Positions 16,686 to 24,648 of a stretch of DNA of 64,000 bases are shown piece after piece. A model generated the notes under the pieces. It was not told the origin of the DNA. It saw only the letters and a program-made list of their open reading frames with translations, and did no database searches. The DNA comes from Dankookia rubra (GTDB lineage: Bacteria; Pseudomonadota; Alphaproteobacteria; Acetobacterales; Acetobacteraceae). The stretch lies in assembly GCF_004355005.1 (NCBI RefSeq), contig NZ_SMSJ01000002.1, forward strand, positions 1 to 64,000. The letters run 5' to 3'. Within the stretch, counting starts at the first letter, position 1. Each line of letters begins with the position of its first letter. A program made the translations under genes and the position numbers.

Positions 16686-17558
16686 TCACGCGCCGCCCAG
16701 GAAGTCTTTCGTCCAGCGTCTGTAGTCGCCGTCGCGGGTGATGCGCGGCATCAATTCCTTGTCCGGCAGGCCCGGCAGCTGCTTCGGCGGCGTGCCCTCG
16801 CGCAGCGCCTTCAAGGTTTCGAACACCGCGCGCTGTGCCGCCATGATCGGCTGGTGGCCCTGCAGAGCAATGCGGACGCCGCGGGCCGCGAGGAAGCCGC
16901 GGTCGCTCAGCTCCGGCCCCTCGGCGCCGCCGAGGATGATTGGCCTCGTCGCCACGGCGAAGATCGCGTCCAGCTCGGCGTGCTTGGTGATGCCAGTGTA
17001 GAACAGTGCGTCGGCGCCGCTGGCGGTATAGGCCTTGGTGCGCTCGACCGCATCGGCCAGGCCAGTGACATTGACGGCGCTGGTGCGGGCGACGATGCAG
17101 AAGGACGGGTCGTCGCGCGCCGCGAGGCCGGCGCGCACCTTGCCCAGCCCCTCCTCCAGGCTCAGCAGCGAGACCGCGCCATCGCCATAGATGCGCGGCA
17201 GGACGGTGTCCTCCAGCGTCATGCCGGCGATGCCGGCGGTCTCCACCTCCTGCACCGTCCGCATCGCGTTCAGCGCATTGCCGTAGCCGTGGTCGGCATC
17301 GACCAGCACCGGCAGGCGCTTCACCGCGCGGCAGATCCGGCGGCACTGCTCGGCGAACTCGCTCAGCGTGATGCTGATATTGTCCGGCGCGCCGAGGATG
17401 GTGAGCGATGCGGTCGAGCCGGCGAACATGCCGAGCTCGAAGCCGAGATCCTCGGCGATGCGGGCCGACATGGGGTCGTAGACCGAGCCGGGATGGATGC
17501 AGGCCGGGCCATCGAGGATGGCACGCAGGCTGCGGCGGCGGTCGGTGACGCTGCTCAT
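16686..17558 (-). CDS. Isocitrate lyase/PEP mutase family, oxaloacetate decarboxylase-like
   Basis: A 290-residue TIM-barrel enzyme. The segments SVYDPMSARIAEDLGF, LITLSEFAEQ-like text and DADHGYGNALNAMRT closely resemble the PA4872-type oxaloacetate decarboxylase, and the Mg-site TLEDTVLP is present. It lacks the KKCGH loop of true isocitrate and methylisocitrate lyases, so cleavage of isocitrate is unlikely; decarboxylation of oxaloacetate or a related 2-oxo acid fits better. It sits between the Gfo/Idh/MocA gene and the hydroxy-acid oxidase gene. The oxidase product, a 2-oxo acid, could be its substrate. Confidence 0.85.
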   Translation of the reverse strand: MSSVTDRRRSLRAILDGPACIHPGSVYDPMSARIAEDLGFELGMFAGSTASLTILGAPDNISITLSEFAEQCRRICRAVKRLPVLVDADHGYGNALNAMRTVQEVETAGIAGMTLEDTVLPRIYGDGAVSLLSLEEGLGKVRAGLAARDDPSFCIVARTSAVNVTGLADAVERTKAYTASGADALFYTGITKHAELDAIFAVATRPIILGGAEGPELSDRGFLAARGVRIALQGHQPIMAAQRAVFETLKALREGTPPKQLPGLPDKELMPRITRDGDYRRWTKDFLGGA

Positions 17559-17626
17559 GATGTCTTCCCTGTTGGCAGCACCGAGTCCGGCTGCCGCACC
17601 TGCGGTGCTCCGGTCATCCGGCCCGC

Positions 17627-18778
17627 TCAGCCCTGCATGGCCGGCAGATCGACCCAGCGCCGCTGGCGGTGGCTCGCGTGGCAGGCCTCGATCAGCTGCA
17701 GCCCGCGCGCCGCCTGCAGCAGGCATGCGGTGTTCGGAGCATCCTCGGCGACGTGGCGGAGATAGGCTTCCCAGGCCTGGCGATAGCTGTTCTTGAAGGG
17801 CAGCAGCTCCGGCACCTCGGCCCAGGTCTCGCGGAAGTCGATGGTTTGCGGCGCCTGCACCGGGAAGACCGGCTTCGGAGTGTTGGCCAACGACTGCGTC
17901 CAGCACTGGTGCAGCGTGGCGACGGCGCTGCCCATGGTCCCTTCGGCGGTCACCACCAGCATGTCGTCGCGGCGGATGCGAGTGGCCCAGGAGGAGAAGA
18001 CCTCCCCCACCATGCCGCCCGGGAATTCCAGGATGGCGCGGGCCTCGTCCTCGACATCCACGTCATAAGGCTGGTGCTGCTCGTTCCAGCGCTTCGGCTG
18101 GGCGGTCCGCATGTGGCAGGTCAGCGCGGTCGGCGCGCCGAAGAGGTGGTCGATGACGTAGCGCCAGTGCGGGAACATATCCAGCACCAGGCCGCCGCCG
18201 GTGGCCTTCCTGTAGTTCCAGGAGGTGCGCTGCGCCGGGATGTGCTCCCCGTCGAAGACCCACCAGCCGAATTCCAGCTTCATCGACAGCAGCTTGCCGA
18301 GCGTGCCGAGGTCGAGCACCGTCTTCAGCTTCACGAGGCCCGGCAGGTGGATCTTGTCCTGCATCACCGCATGCTTGCGACCGGCGGCCTCGGCGACGGC
18401 GCGCAGGTCCAGCACCTCGGCCATCGACTCCGCGACCGGCTTCTCGAGGTGGATGTGCTTGCCCGCGGCCAGTGCCCGCTTCGCCAGACCGACCCGGCCA
18501 CCGCCGAAGGCGCATTCGAAGAAGACCTCATCGTCCGGGTCGGCCAGCGCGGCGTCGAGGTCGGTGGTCCAGCGCTCCACCCCGAGCCGGGCGGTCAGCG
18601 CTGCCAGCTTGTCGGCGCTGCGGCCGACCAGGATCGGGTCAGGGACGAGGCGGTCGCCATTGGCCAGCGGCAGGCCGCCCTCGGCGCGAATCGGCAGCAG
18701 GCTGTTCATCAGGTGCTGCGTGGTGCCGATGCGGCTGGTGGCACCATGCACGATGATGCCGATGCGGCGCGTGGCCAT
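17627..18778 (-). CDS. Gfo/Idh/MocA-family oxidoreductase
   Basis: A 383-residue NAD(P)-dependent dehydrogenase. The N-terminal Rossmann domain begins RRIGIIVHGATSRIG, and the family EKP motif appears as HIHLEKPVAESM, followed by an alpha/beta C-terminal domain with GGGLVLDMFPHW. GGGGAAG precedes the ATG. Such enzymes usually oxidise sugars, inositols or other polyols. The nucleotide loop (GATSRIG in place of GxGxxG) is somewhat irregular. It lies 15 bases after the amidohydrolase gene and is part of the same leftward transcript. Confidence 0.88.
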   Translation of the reverse strand: MATRRIGIIVHGATSRIGTTQHLMNSLLPIRAEGGLPLANGDRLVPDPILVGRSADKLAALTARLGVERWTTDLDAALADPDDEVFFECAFGGGRVGLAKRALAAGKHIHLEKPVAESMAEVLDLRAVAEAAGRKHAVMQDKIHLPGLVKLKTVLDLGTLGKLLSMKLEFGWWVFDGEHIPAQRTSWNYRKATGGGLVLDMFPHWRYVIDHLFGAPTALTCHMRTAQPKRWNEQHQPYDVDVEDEARAILEFPGGMVGEVFSSWATRIRRDDMLVVTAEGTMGSAVATLHQCWTQSLANTPKPVFPVQAPQTIDFRETWAEVPELLPFKNSYRQAWEAYLRHVAEDAPNTACLLQAARGLQLIEACHASHRQRRWVDLPAMQG

Positions 18779-18793
18779 TCGGTCGCTTCCCCT

Positions 18794-20026
18794 TTAGTCG
18801 GGCCTGTGTAGCATCACCGGCGTCCGCGTGAAGGTGCGCCGGCCGCGCTTCCAGCCCGCCAGCACCGGCGTCACCTCGCGGATCGCCGCCACCGGGTCGG
18901 GCGCATCGATCAGGACCAGGTCGGCCGGTTTGCCCACTGCAATGCCGTAGTCCTTCCGCCGCATCAGCTTCGCCGAATGCGCGGTGAACATGCCCCAGGT
19001 ATCGGCAAGGGCATCCGGCATCGCCTGCTGCACCACGTTTGCATAGAGGTTCGCCATGCGGATCAGTTGGCCGTCGCCCATCGGGGTAAAGGCATTGAGG
19101 ATGTTGTTCGAGGAGATCGAGCAAGTCACCCCGAGCCGGTGCAGCCGGTTGGCATCGGCGACGCTCCGTTCCACCCGGTGGTCGCGTTCCCGGCCGCCGA
19201 GGTAAAGGTCGGTGGAGGGCAGCACGGTCAGCGCCACGCCCGCGTCCGCCATGCGCTTCGCCATGGCGTCGAGCTCGGGCAGCGGCATGACGGAGAGCTT
19301 GGTCAGATGGCCGCAGGCAACCCGGCCGCCCCAGCCGAATTCCTCCGTCAGGTCGCAGACCAGTCGCGTGTCGAGGTGCGCGGCGGATGACCCGCTGTCG
19401 ACATGCATGTCGATATCGGCGTCATATTCCCGCGCCAGCTCGAAGACCCGCCTGATCTGCCCGGCCGGATCGCTGTCATAGGTGGGCGCGGCGCCGACAA
19501 CGCGGGCGCCGTTGCGCAGCGCCGCCACCATCAGCTCGTCCGTGCCGGGGTTGTTGAGCAGCCCCTCCTGCGGCATGACGCAGATCTCGATGTCGATCGC
19601 CCATTTGTACCGCTCGACCAGCGCCTTCACGCCCTCGAAGCCGCGCAGCCCGACCTTGGGATCGACCTCGGCATGGGTCCGCATGACCATGGCGCCATGG
19701 CCGATGCATTTCTCGAGCGTGCGCTGCGCCCGGCTGGTGACGTCCTCGACGGTGAAGGTGTGTTTGATGTCGCTGACCCGCTGCATCGCGCCATGCGGGA
19801 AGCGCTGGGTCTCGCAGGCGCAGCGGTCGATGGTGCATGTCTTGTCGAGATGGATGTGGGTCTCGACGAAGCCAGGCGAGACCAGCCGGCCGCCGCATTC
19901 GACCACCTCCGCCGCCTCGCCCGGCAGCCCGTGGCCGAGGGCGACGATCCGGCCGGCCTGCACGCCGATATCGACGGCGCTGCCATCCGGCAGGTGAGCA
20001 TCGCGGAGGAGGAGGTCGAAGCTCAC
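18794..20026 (-). CDS. Cytosine-deaminase-like metal-dependent amidohydrolase
   Basis: A 410-residue amidohydrolase starting at a GTG (20026) that overlaps the stop of the upstream gene and has GGAGAAG before it. The barrel metal motif HIHLDKT matches cytosine deaminase and related ring-opening or deaminating enzymes. The later HVDSG and CGHLTKLS blocks also fit. At the position of the usual metal-binding Asp the sequence reads [11 protein letters not shown] (N307/N308), which I think marks a subfamily distinct from classical CodA. Expected chemistry is hydrolysis of a cyclic or exocyclic C-N bond; the substrate is unknown. It is translationally coupled to the HisD/HpsN-like gene. Confidence 0.85.
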   Translation of the reverse strand: MSFDLLLRDAHLPDGSAVDIGVQAGRIVALGHGLPGEAAEVVECGGRLVSPGFVETHIHLDKTCTIDRCACETQRFPHGAMQRVSDIKHTFTVEDVTSRAQRTLEKCIGHGAMVMRTHAEVDPKVGLRGFEGVKALVERYKWAIDIEICVMPQEGLLNNPGTDELMVAALRNGARVVGAAPTYDSDPAGQIRRVFELAREYDADIDMHVDSGSSAAHLDTRLVCDLTEEFGWGGRVACGHLTKLSVMPLPELDAMAKRMADAGVALTVLPSTDLYLGGRERDHRVERSVADANRLHRLGVTCSISSNNILNAFTPMGDGQLIRMANLYANVVQQAMPDALADTWGMFTAHSAKLMRRKDYGIAVGKPADLVLIDAPDPVAAIREVTPVLAGWKRGRRTFTRTPVMLHRPD

Positions 20027-21339
20027 CGGATCTTCTCCGCCGCGGTGGCATAGGGGATGTTGCGGCCGCCATAACGGCGGACGCGGATATTGGCCTGCTC
20101 GGCATGGCCGGCGAAGCCCTCCAGCATGCAGAGCCGCGAGCAGGCCTCGCCGATCATGGCGCTCGCCTCGTCGGTCAGCACCCGCTGGTAGGTCACGGTC
20201 TTGAGGAACTTGCCGACCCAAAGCCCGCCGGTATAGCGCGCCGCCTTCTGCGTCGGCAGCGTGTGGTTGGTGCCGATCACCTTGTCGCCGTAGGAGACAT
20301 TGGTGCGCGGCCCGAGGAAGAGCGCGCCGTAATTGGTCATGTGCTTGAGGAAATACTCGTCGTCCCGTGTCATCACCTGGACATGCTCGGAGGCGATGCG
20401 GTCGGCCTCGGCCACCATCTCCTCCAGGCTGTCGCAGAGGATCACCTCGCCGTAGTCGGCCCAGCTCTGCCGGGCGACGCCGGCGGTCGGCAGGATGGTG
20501 AGCAGCCGCTCGACCTCGGCCATGGTCTCCCGCGCCAGCTTCTCCGAGGTCGTCAGCAGGATTGCCGGGCTGGTCGGGCCGTGCTCGGCCTGGCCGAGCA
20601 GGTCGGTGGCGCAGATCTCCGCATCCACCGTCTCGTCGGCGATCACCAGCGTCTCGGTCGGGCCGGCAAAGAGGTCGATGCCGACGCGGCCATAGAGCTG
20701 CCGCTTGGCCTCGGCGACGAAGGCATTGCCGGGGCCGACCAGCATGTCGACCGCGGCGATGCTCTCGGTCCCCAGCGCCATGGCGCCCACTGCCTGCACG
20801 CCGCCGAGGCAGTAGATCACGTCGGCCCCGGCCAGGTGCTGCGCCGCGACGATCGCCGGCGCCGGCTTGCCTTCGAACGGCGGGGCGCAGGTGACGATGC
20901 GCGGCACACCGGCGACCTTGGCGGTGACCACCGACATATGGGCGGAGGCCAGCAGCGGATACTTGCCGCCGGGGACGTAGCAGCCGACCGAGTTGACCGG
21001 CAGGTTCTTGTGCCCGAGCACCACGCCCGGCAGCGTCTCGACCTCGATATCCCTGATCGCCGCCTTCTGGTGCTCGGCGAAGTTGCGCACCTGAGCCTGG
21101 GCAAAGCGGATATCCTCAAGATCCTGGCCGGTCAGCTGGTCCAGGCAGGATTTGATCTCGGCGTCGGTCAGCCGGTAGTCGGCGCGGTCCCACTTGTCGA
21201 ACCTCACCGACATCTCGCGCACCGCGGCGTCGCCGCGCGCGGCGATGTCGGCCAGGAGGCCCTCGACGATGCCGCGGACCTTGGTATCGGCATCCGCCTT
21301 GTCGGATGCGGAGATGCTCGTCTTCAACCAGCGTGCCAT
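20023..21339 (-). CDS. Histidinol dehydrogenase family, HpsN-like catabolic dehydrogenase
   Basis: A 438-residue zinc/NAD enzyme that would oxidise an alcohol to an acid in two steps. Blocks such as [31 protein letters not shown] and GTNHTLPT place it in the HisD family. Segments including [15 protein letters not shown] and KFLKTVTYQ resemble sulfopropanediol 3-dehydrogenase (HpsN) more than biosynthetic HisD, and no other his gene is near. GGGAGG lies upstream of the ATG. Its stop overlaps the amidohydrolase start, so a catabolic role with that enzyme is likely. I do not assign sulfonate as substrate. Confidence 0.85.
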   Translation of the reverse strand: MARWLKTSISASDKADADTKVRGIVEGLLADIAARGDAAVREMSVRFDKWDRADYRLTDAEIKSCLDQLTGQDLEDIRFAQAQVRNFAEHQKAAIRDIEVETLPGVVLGHKNLPVNSVGCYVPGGKYPLLASAHMSVVTAKVAGVPRIVTCAPPFEGKPAPAIVAAQHLAGADVIYCLGGVQAVGAMALGTESIAAVDMLVGPGNAFVAEAKRQLYGRVGIDLFAGPTETLVIADETVDAEICATDLLGQAEHGPTSPAILLTTSEKLARETMAEVERLLTILPTAGVARQSWADYGEVILCDSLEEMVAEADRIASEHVQVMTRDDEYFLKHMTNYGALFLGPRTNVSYGDKVIGTNHTLPTQKAARYTGGLWVGKFLKTVTYQRVLTDEASAMIGEACSRLCMLEGFAGHAEQANIRVRRYGGRNIPYATAAEKIR

Positions 21340-21413
21340 TGCAGAAATCCTCCCTTGCCGCCGGGCCTCGCCACGGCTCCGGGCGCCGCGGCGCCCTCCA
21401 CCGGTCGGACCGG

Positions 21414-22190
21414 CTACTCGGCGGTCCAGCCGCCATCCACCAGCATCGCCGAGCCCGTCATCAGCGCCGAGGCATCGGAGGCGAGGAAGACCACCGCCCC
21501 CATCAGGTCGGTGACCTGCCCCAGCCGCCCCAGCTTGATCTTCGACAGGACCCAGTCCTTGAACGCCGCATTTTCGAAGAAGGGTTTCGTCAGCGGCGTT
21601 TCGATGAAGGTCGGGCCGATGGTGTTCGCCCGGATGCCGAACGGGGCGAGGTCGATCGCCATCGCCTTGGTCCAGCCCTCCATCGCCCATTTCGACGCGC
21701 AATAGACGCCGCGATTCGGCCCGCCGACATGCCCCATCTGCGACGAGACGTTGATGATCGACCCGCGCACCCCCTCGGCCATCATCCGTTGCGCCACCGC
21801 CTGCGCCGCGAAGAAGCAGCCGCGGGTGTTCAGTCCCATGACGGCGTCGAAGTCCTCGGGCGTCACCCGGTCGAAGCGGGCCGGGCGGTTGGTGCCGGCA
21901 TTGTTGACGAAGGCGTGGTAGGCCGGGCGCGCCGCGATCGCCGCCTGCAGCGCCGGCACGTCCGCCACGTCGGCGACCAGCGTATCCGCCGCGCCGCCGG
22001 CCTCGGCGATGGCCGCGGCCGCCGCCTCGATCTCGTGCCCGCTGCGGGCGACCAGGGTCACCGCCGCCCCGGCCCCGGCCAGCGCGACTGCCGCCGCCAA
22101 GCCGATACCGCGCCCGGCGCCGGTCACCAGGGCGCGCCGGCCATCCAGGCGGAAGCTCGGGGTCTCGGGCAAGGCGGTCAGCTGCGTCAT
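21414..22190 (-). CDS. Short-chain dehydrogenase/reductase
   Basis: A 258-residue classical SDR. The cofactor loop is TGAGRGIG, followed by the NNAG strand, and the catalytic pair is Y.xxK in [10 protein letters not shown], with Ser in [12 protein letters not shown]. The C-terminal end VDGGWTAE is standard. It should oxidise or reduce a hydroxyl/keto group with NAD(P). It is the first gene of the six-gene leftward cluster. Its start at 22190 has a weak ribosome site. It is transcribed divergently from the TRAP binding protein with about 100 bases between. Confidence 0.9.
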   Translation of the reverse strand: MTQLTALPETPSFRLDGRRALVTGAGRGIGLAAAVALAGAGAAVTLVARSGHEIEAAAAAIAEAGGAADTLVADVADVPALQAAIAARPAYHAFVNNAGTNRPARFDRVTPEDFDAVMGLNTRGCFFAAQAVAQRMMAEGVRGSIINVSSQMGHVGGPNRGVYCASKWAMEGWTKAMAIDLAPFGIRANTIGPTFIETPLTKPFFENAAFKDWVLSKIKLGRLGQVTDLMGAVVFLASDASALMTGSAMLVDGGWTAE

Positions 22191-22289
22191 GCGCGGCAGG
22201 CTACACGCCCCGGCGATCTGGTCCAGGGCTTGCGGCGCGGCGACACCTCCCCGAGACTGTTCGCAACGAAATCCCGGGGAGCTCCGTCC

Positions 22290-23267
22290 ATGGTCCGATT
22301 CGCAGCAGCCGCCCTGCTGGCCGCCTGCATCGCCCTGCCCGCTGCCGCCCAGACCAAATGGGTCATGGCCTCGGCCTATGCGGACGCCAATTTCCATACC
22401 CGCAACCTGCGCGACTTCATCGCCGATGCCGAGGCCGGGTCGGGCGGCAAGCTGCAGATCCAGCTGCACACCAATGCCTCGCTGCTGCCGATGCCGCAGA
22501 TCAAGCGCGGCGTGCAGAGCGGCCAGGTGCAGATGGGCGAGATCCTGCTCTCGGTCTTCGGAGCCGAGGACCCCTTCTTCGAGGTCGACAGCGTCCCCTT
22601 CCTGGCCGAGGACTGGACCGCCTCCGCCGCGCTGATGAAGGCCTCGGAGGAGCCGATCCGCATCCGGATGCAGCGCCAGGGGCTGGAACCTCTCTATGCC
22701 GTCAACTGGCCGAGCCAGGGCTTCTATACCCGCGCGCCGCTGACCTCGCTTGAGGAGCTGCGCGGCGCCCGGCTGCGCACCTACAACGCCATCACCGTGC
22801 GGATGGCGGAGCTGATGGGGGCGGTGCCGGTCACGGTGCAGGTGGCGGAGCTGGCCCAGGCCTTTGCCACCAACATCATCGGCGCGATGTTCACCTCGGC
22901 CCAGACCGGGGTCGATTCCAGCGCCTGGGACTATGCCCGGGTCTTCACCGATGTCGGCGGCATGCGGGCGCGCAACGTCATCATCGTCAACAGCCGCGCC
23001 ATGGCGGCGCTCGACGCGCCGAGCCGGGAGGCGCTGCGCGCCGCCGCCGGCCGCGCCGCCACCCGCGGCCTGACCATGGCGCAGGAGGCGGAGCGGGCGA
23101 CCGCCGCCCGGCTGGCGGACAAGGGCATGACCGTTGCCGCGCCCTCCCCGGCGCTGATGGCGCAGCTGCGGGAGGTAGGCGCGAAGCAGGTGCAGGACTG
23201 GCTGGCCAAGGCCGGGCCGGATGGCCAGCAGATGCTCGACCGCTACCGCGCCGCGCTGGCGAAGTGA
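22290..23267 (+). CDS. TRAP transporter solute-binding protein (DctP type)
   Basis: A 325-residue periplasmic protein with a signal peptide (MVRFAAAALLAACIALPAAA). Typical DctP features are GVQSGQVQMGEI, the Arg-containing block LRGARLRTYN and the helix QAFATNIIGAMFTS. TRAP binding proteins capture organic acids for a DctQ/DctM permease, neither of which is encoded in the window. It faces the six-gene catabolic cluster across a short intergenic region, so it may supply the cluster's substrate. GGGGAG precedes the ATG. Confidence 0.9.
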   Translation: MVRFAAAALLAACIALPAAAQTKWVMASAYADANFHTRNLRDFIADAEAGSGGKLQIQLHTNASLLPMPQIKRGVQSGQVQMGEILLSVFGAEDPFFEVDSVPFLAEDWTASAALMKASEEPIRIRMQRQGLEPLYAVNWPSQGFYTRAPLTSLEELRGARLRTYNAITVRMAELMGAVPVTVQVAELAQAFATNIIGAMFTSAQTGVDSSAWDYARVFTDVGGMRARNVIIVNSRAMAALDAPSREALRAAAGRAATRGLTMAQEAERATAARLADKGMTVAAPSPALMAQLREVGAKQVQDWLAKAGPDGQQMLDRYRAALAK

Positions 23268-23320
23268 CACCCGCCGCCCGAGCCCCCCATACTGCGTCGC
23301 AGCACGGGATGGGGGCGGCG

Positions 23321-24064
23321 ATGGCGGAGAAGGCGGTGCTGGTCACCGGGGCGCAGCAGGGCATCGGCGCCGCCTGCGCCCTGGCCTTCGCGGCGGCGGG
23401 CTACGACGTCGCGGTCAACTGGCTGGACAATGCTGCGGATGCCGAAGCAGTCGCCGCCGGGGTGCGCGCCGCCGGCCGGCGGGCCGCGCTCATCCAGGGC
23501 GACGTCGGCAGCGTCCCCGGCTGCCAGGCGATCGTCCAGGGCGCGATCGAGGCGCTCGGCCGGATCGACGTGCTGGTCAACAATGCCGGCATCTTCCCGC
23601 GGGTCGAATTCTTGCAGATGACCGAGGCGGAGTGGGACCGGGTCTTCGCCGTCAACCTGAAGGGCAGCGCCTTCGCGGCGCAGGCCGCGGCCCGGGCCAT
23701 GGTCGCCGCCGGCACCCGGGGGTGCATCGTCAACCTCTCCTCCTCGGCGATCCGCGGCACGCCGGTGGGCGTGCATTACAGCGCGACGAAGAACGGCGTG
23801 ATCGGCATCACCCGGTCGATGGCCCTGGCGCTTGCGCCGCATGGCATCCGGGTGAACGCGATCGCTCCGGGCACCACCGACACGGCGCAGCCGCGCTACG
23901 GCAATACCGAGGAGGAGCTGCAGGCCTTCGGCCGCGCCCTGCCGCTGGGGCGGCTAGGCCGCCCGGAGGAGATCGCCGAGTTGGCGGTGCACCTGGCCTC
24001 CGACAAGTCTGCCTGGGTAACCGGGCAGGTCTGGCACATCAACGGCGGCGGCTACATGCCCTAG
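23321..24064 (+). CDS. Short-chain dehydrogenase/reductase
   Basis: A 247-residue SDR with the cofactor loop TGAQQGIG, NNAG, and catalytic YSATK (HYSATKNGVIG). The end GGGYMP is typical of 3-oxoacyl-ACP reductase-like members. I start at the ATG at 23321, which follows GGGATGGGGG; a GTG at 23264 overlapping the preceding stop is an alternative that would add 19 residues with no domain meaning. It probably shares the TRAP gene's transcript. Its stop overlaps the stop of the convergent membrane-protein gene. Confidence 0.88.
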   Translation: MAEKAVLVTGAQQGIGAACALAFAAAGYDVAVNWLDNAADAEAVAAGVRAAGRRAALIQGDVGSVPGCQAIVQGAIEALGRIDVLVNNAGIFPRVEFLQMTEAEWDRVFAVNLKGSAFAAQAAARAMVAAGTRGCIVNLSSSAIRGTPVGVHYSATKNGVIGITRSMALALAPHGIRVNAIAPGTTDTAQPRYGNTEEELQAFGRALPLGRLGRPEEIAELAVHLASDKSAWVTGQVWHINGGGYMP

Positions 24065-24648
24065 CGGGACATCTCGGCCGGCGTCGCGGTCTCGATCCGC
24101 GGCCCGGCCGCCTCCGCCAGGGCAGGCCGACCCGCGTGCAGAGACAGGTCCGAGTTGCCTTCCGGCACCAACCAGCGCTGCACGTAGACCACGCGGGCCC
24201 AGCCCAGAACCAGCACCGCCAGCACCACCAGCAGCCCGACGGGGAACCCGATCAGCGCATAGAGGATCAGGTTGGCGACGAAGGTTCCGACCGTCGCCGC
24301 TGCCACTGCCAGGATCCGCATGTGGTCAGGCTGGGCGTCGAACCAGTGGTTCAACCGGTAGACCCAGGCCGGCGCGGTCACCGCGATATGCGTCTCGCCG
24401 CCCACGTCGCGCGCGGGCAGCCCCGGGGCATGGTCGATCAGATCGAACTTGAACATTACCCGCGGGCCCATGACGACCAGCAGGACCAGGATCAGCATCA
24501 GGGTGAAGGGGATACGGGCGAACCAGGTGAGCATCAGCATCACGCCCAATCCGCCCAGCGCAGACCAGAAGGCCGCCAGGAATTGCTGCTGCTGCGGCAG
24601 CCTGTCGAACCATTGGTTGTATAGATAGATGCGATCCGAGACCGTCAT
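24061..24648 (-). CDS. Four-helix membrane protein of unknown function
   Basis: A 195-residue inner-membrane protein with about four hydrophobic segments: two near residues 24-60 (ALGGLGVMLMLTWF, LMLILVLLVVMG) and two near 110-150 (VGTFVANLILYALIG, VGLLVVLAVLVLG). Both pairs are preceded by similar soluble stretches, YLYNQWFDRLP and YRLNHWFDAQP, so the protein looks like an internal duplication of a half-unit. GGGAGG precedes the ATG. I recognise no family. It ends tail to tail with the SDR gene. Confidence 0.75.
   Translation of the reverse strand: MTVSDRIYLYNQWFDRLPQQQQFLAAFWSALGGLGVMLMLTWFARIPFTLMLILVLLVVMGPRVMFKFDLIDHAPGLPARDVGGETHIAVTAPAWVYRLNHWFDAQPDHMRILAVAAATVGTFVANLILYALIGFPVGLLVVLAVLVLGWARVVYVQRWLVPEGNSDLSLHAGRPALAEAAGPRIETATPAEMSR

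Noticed and set aside
14365-16725. A 786-codon plus-strand frame opposite the dimethylformamidase-like and oxidase genes
   Set aside because: It crosses two well-supported genes and the gap between them, and its text has no domain.
18794-22190. Reading the cluster as histidine biosynthesis because of the HisD-like gene
   Set aside because: No other his gene is present, the protein resembles HpsN more closely, and the neighbours are catabolic.
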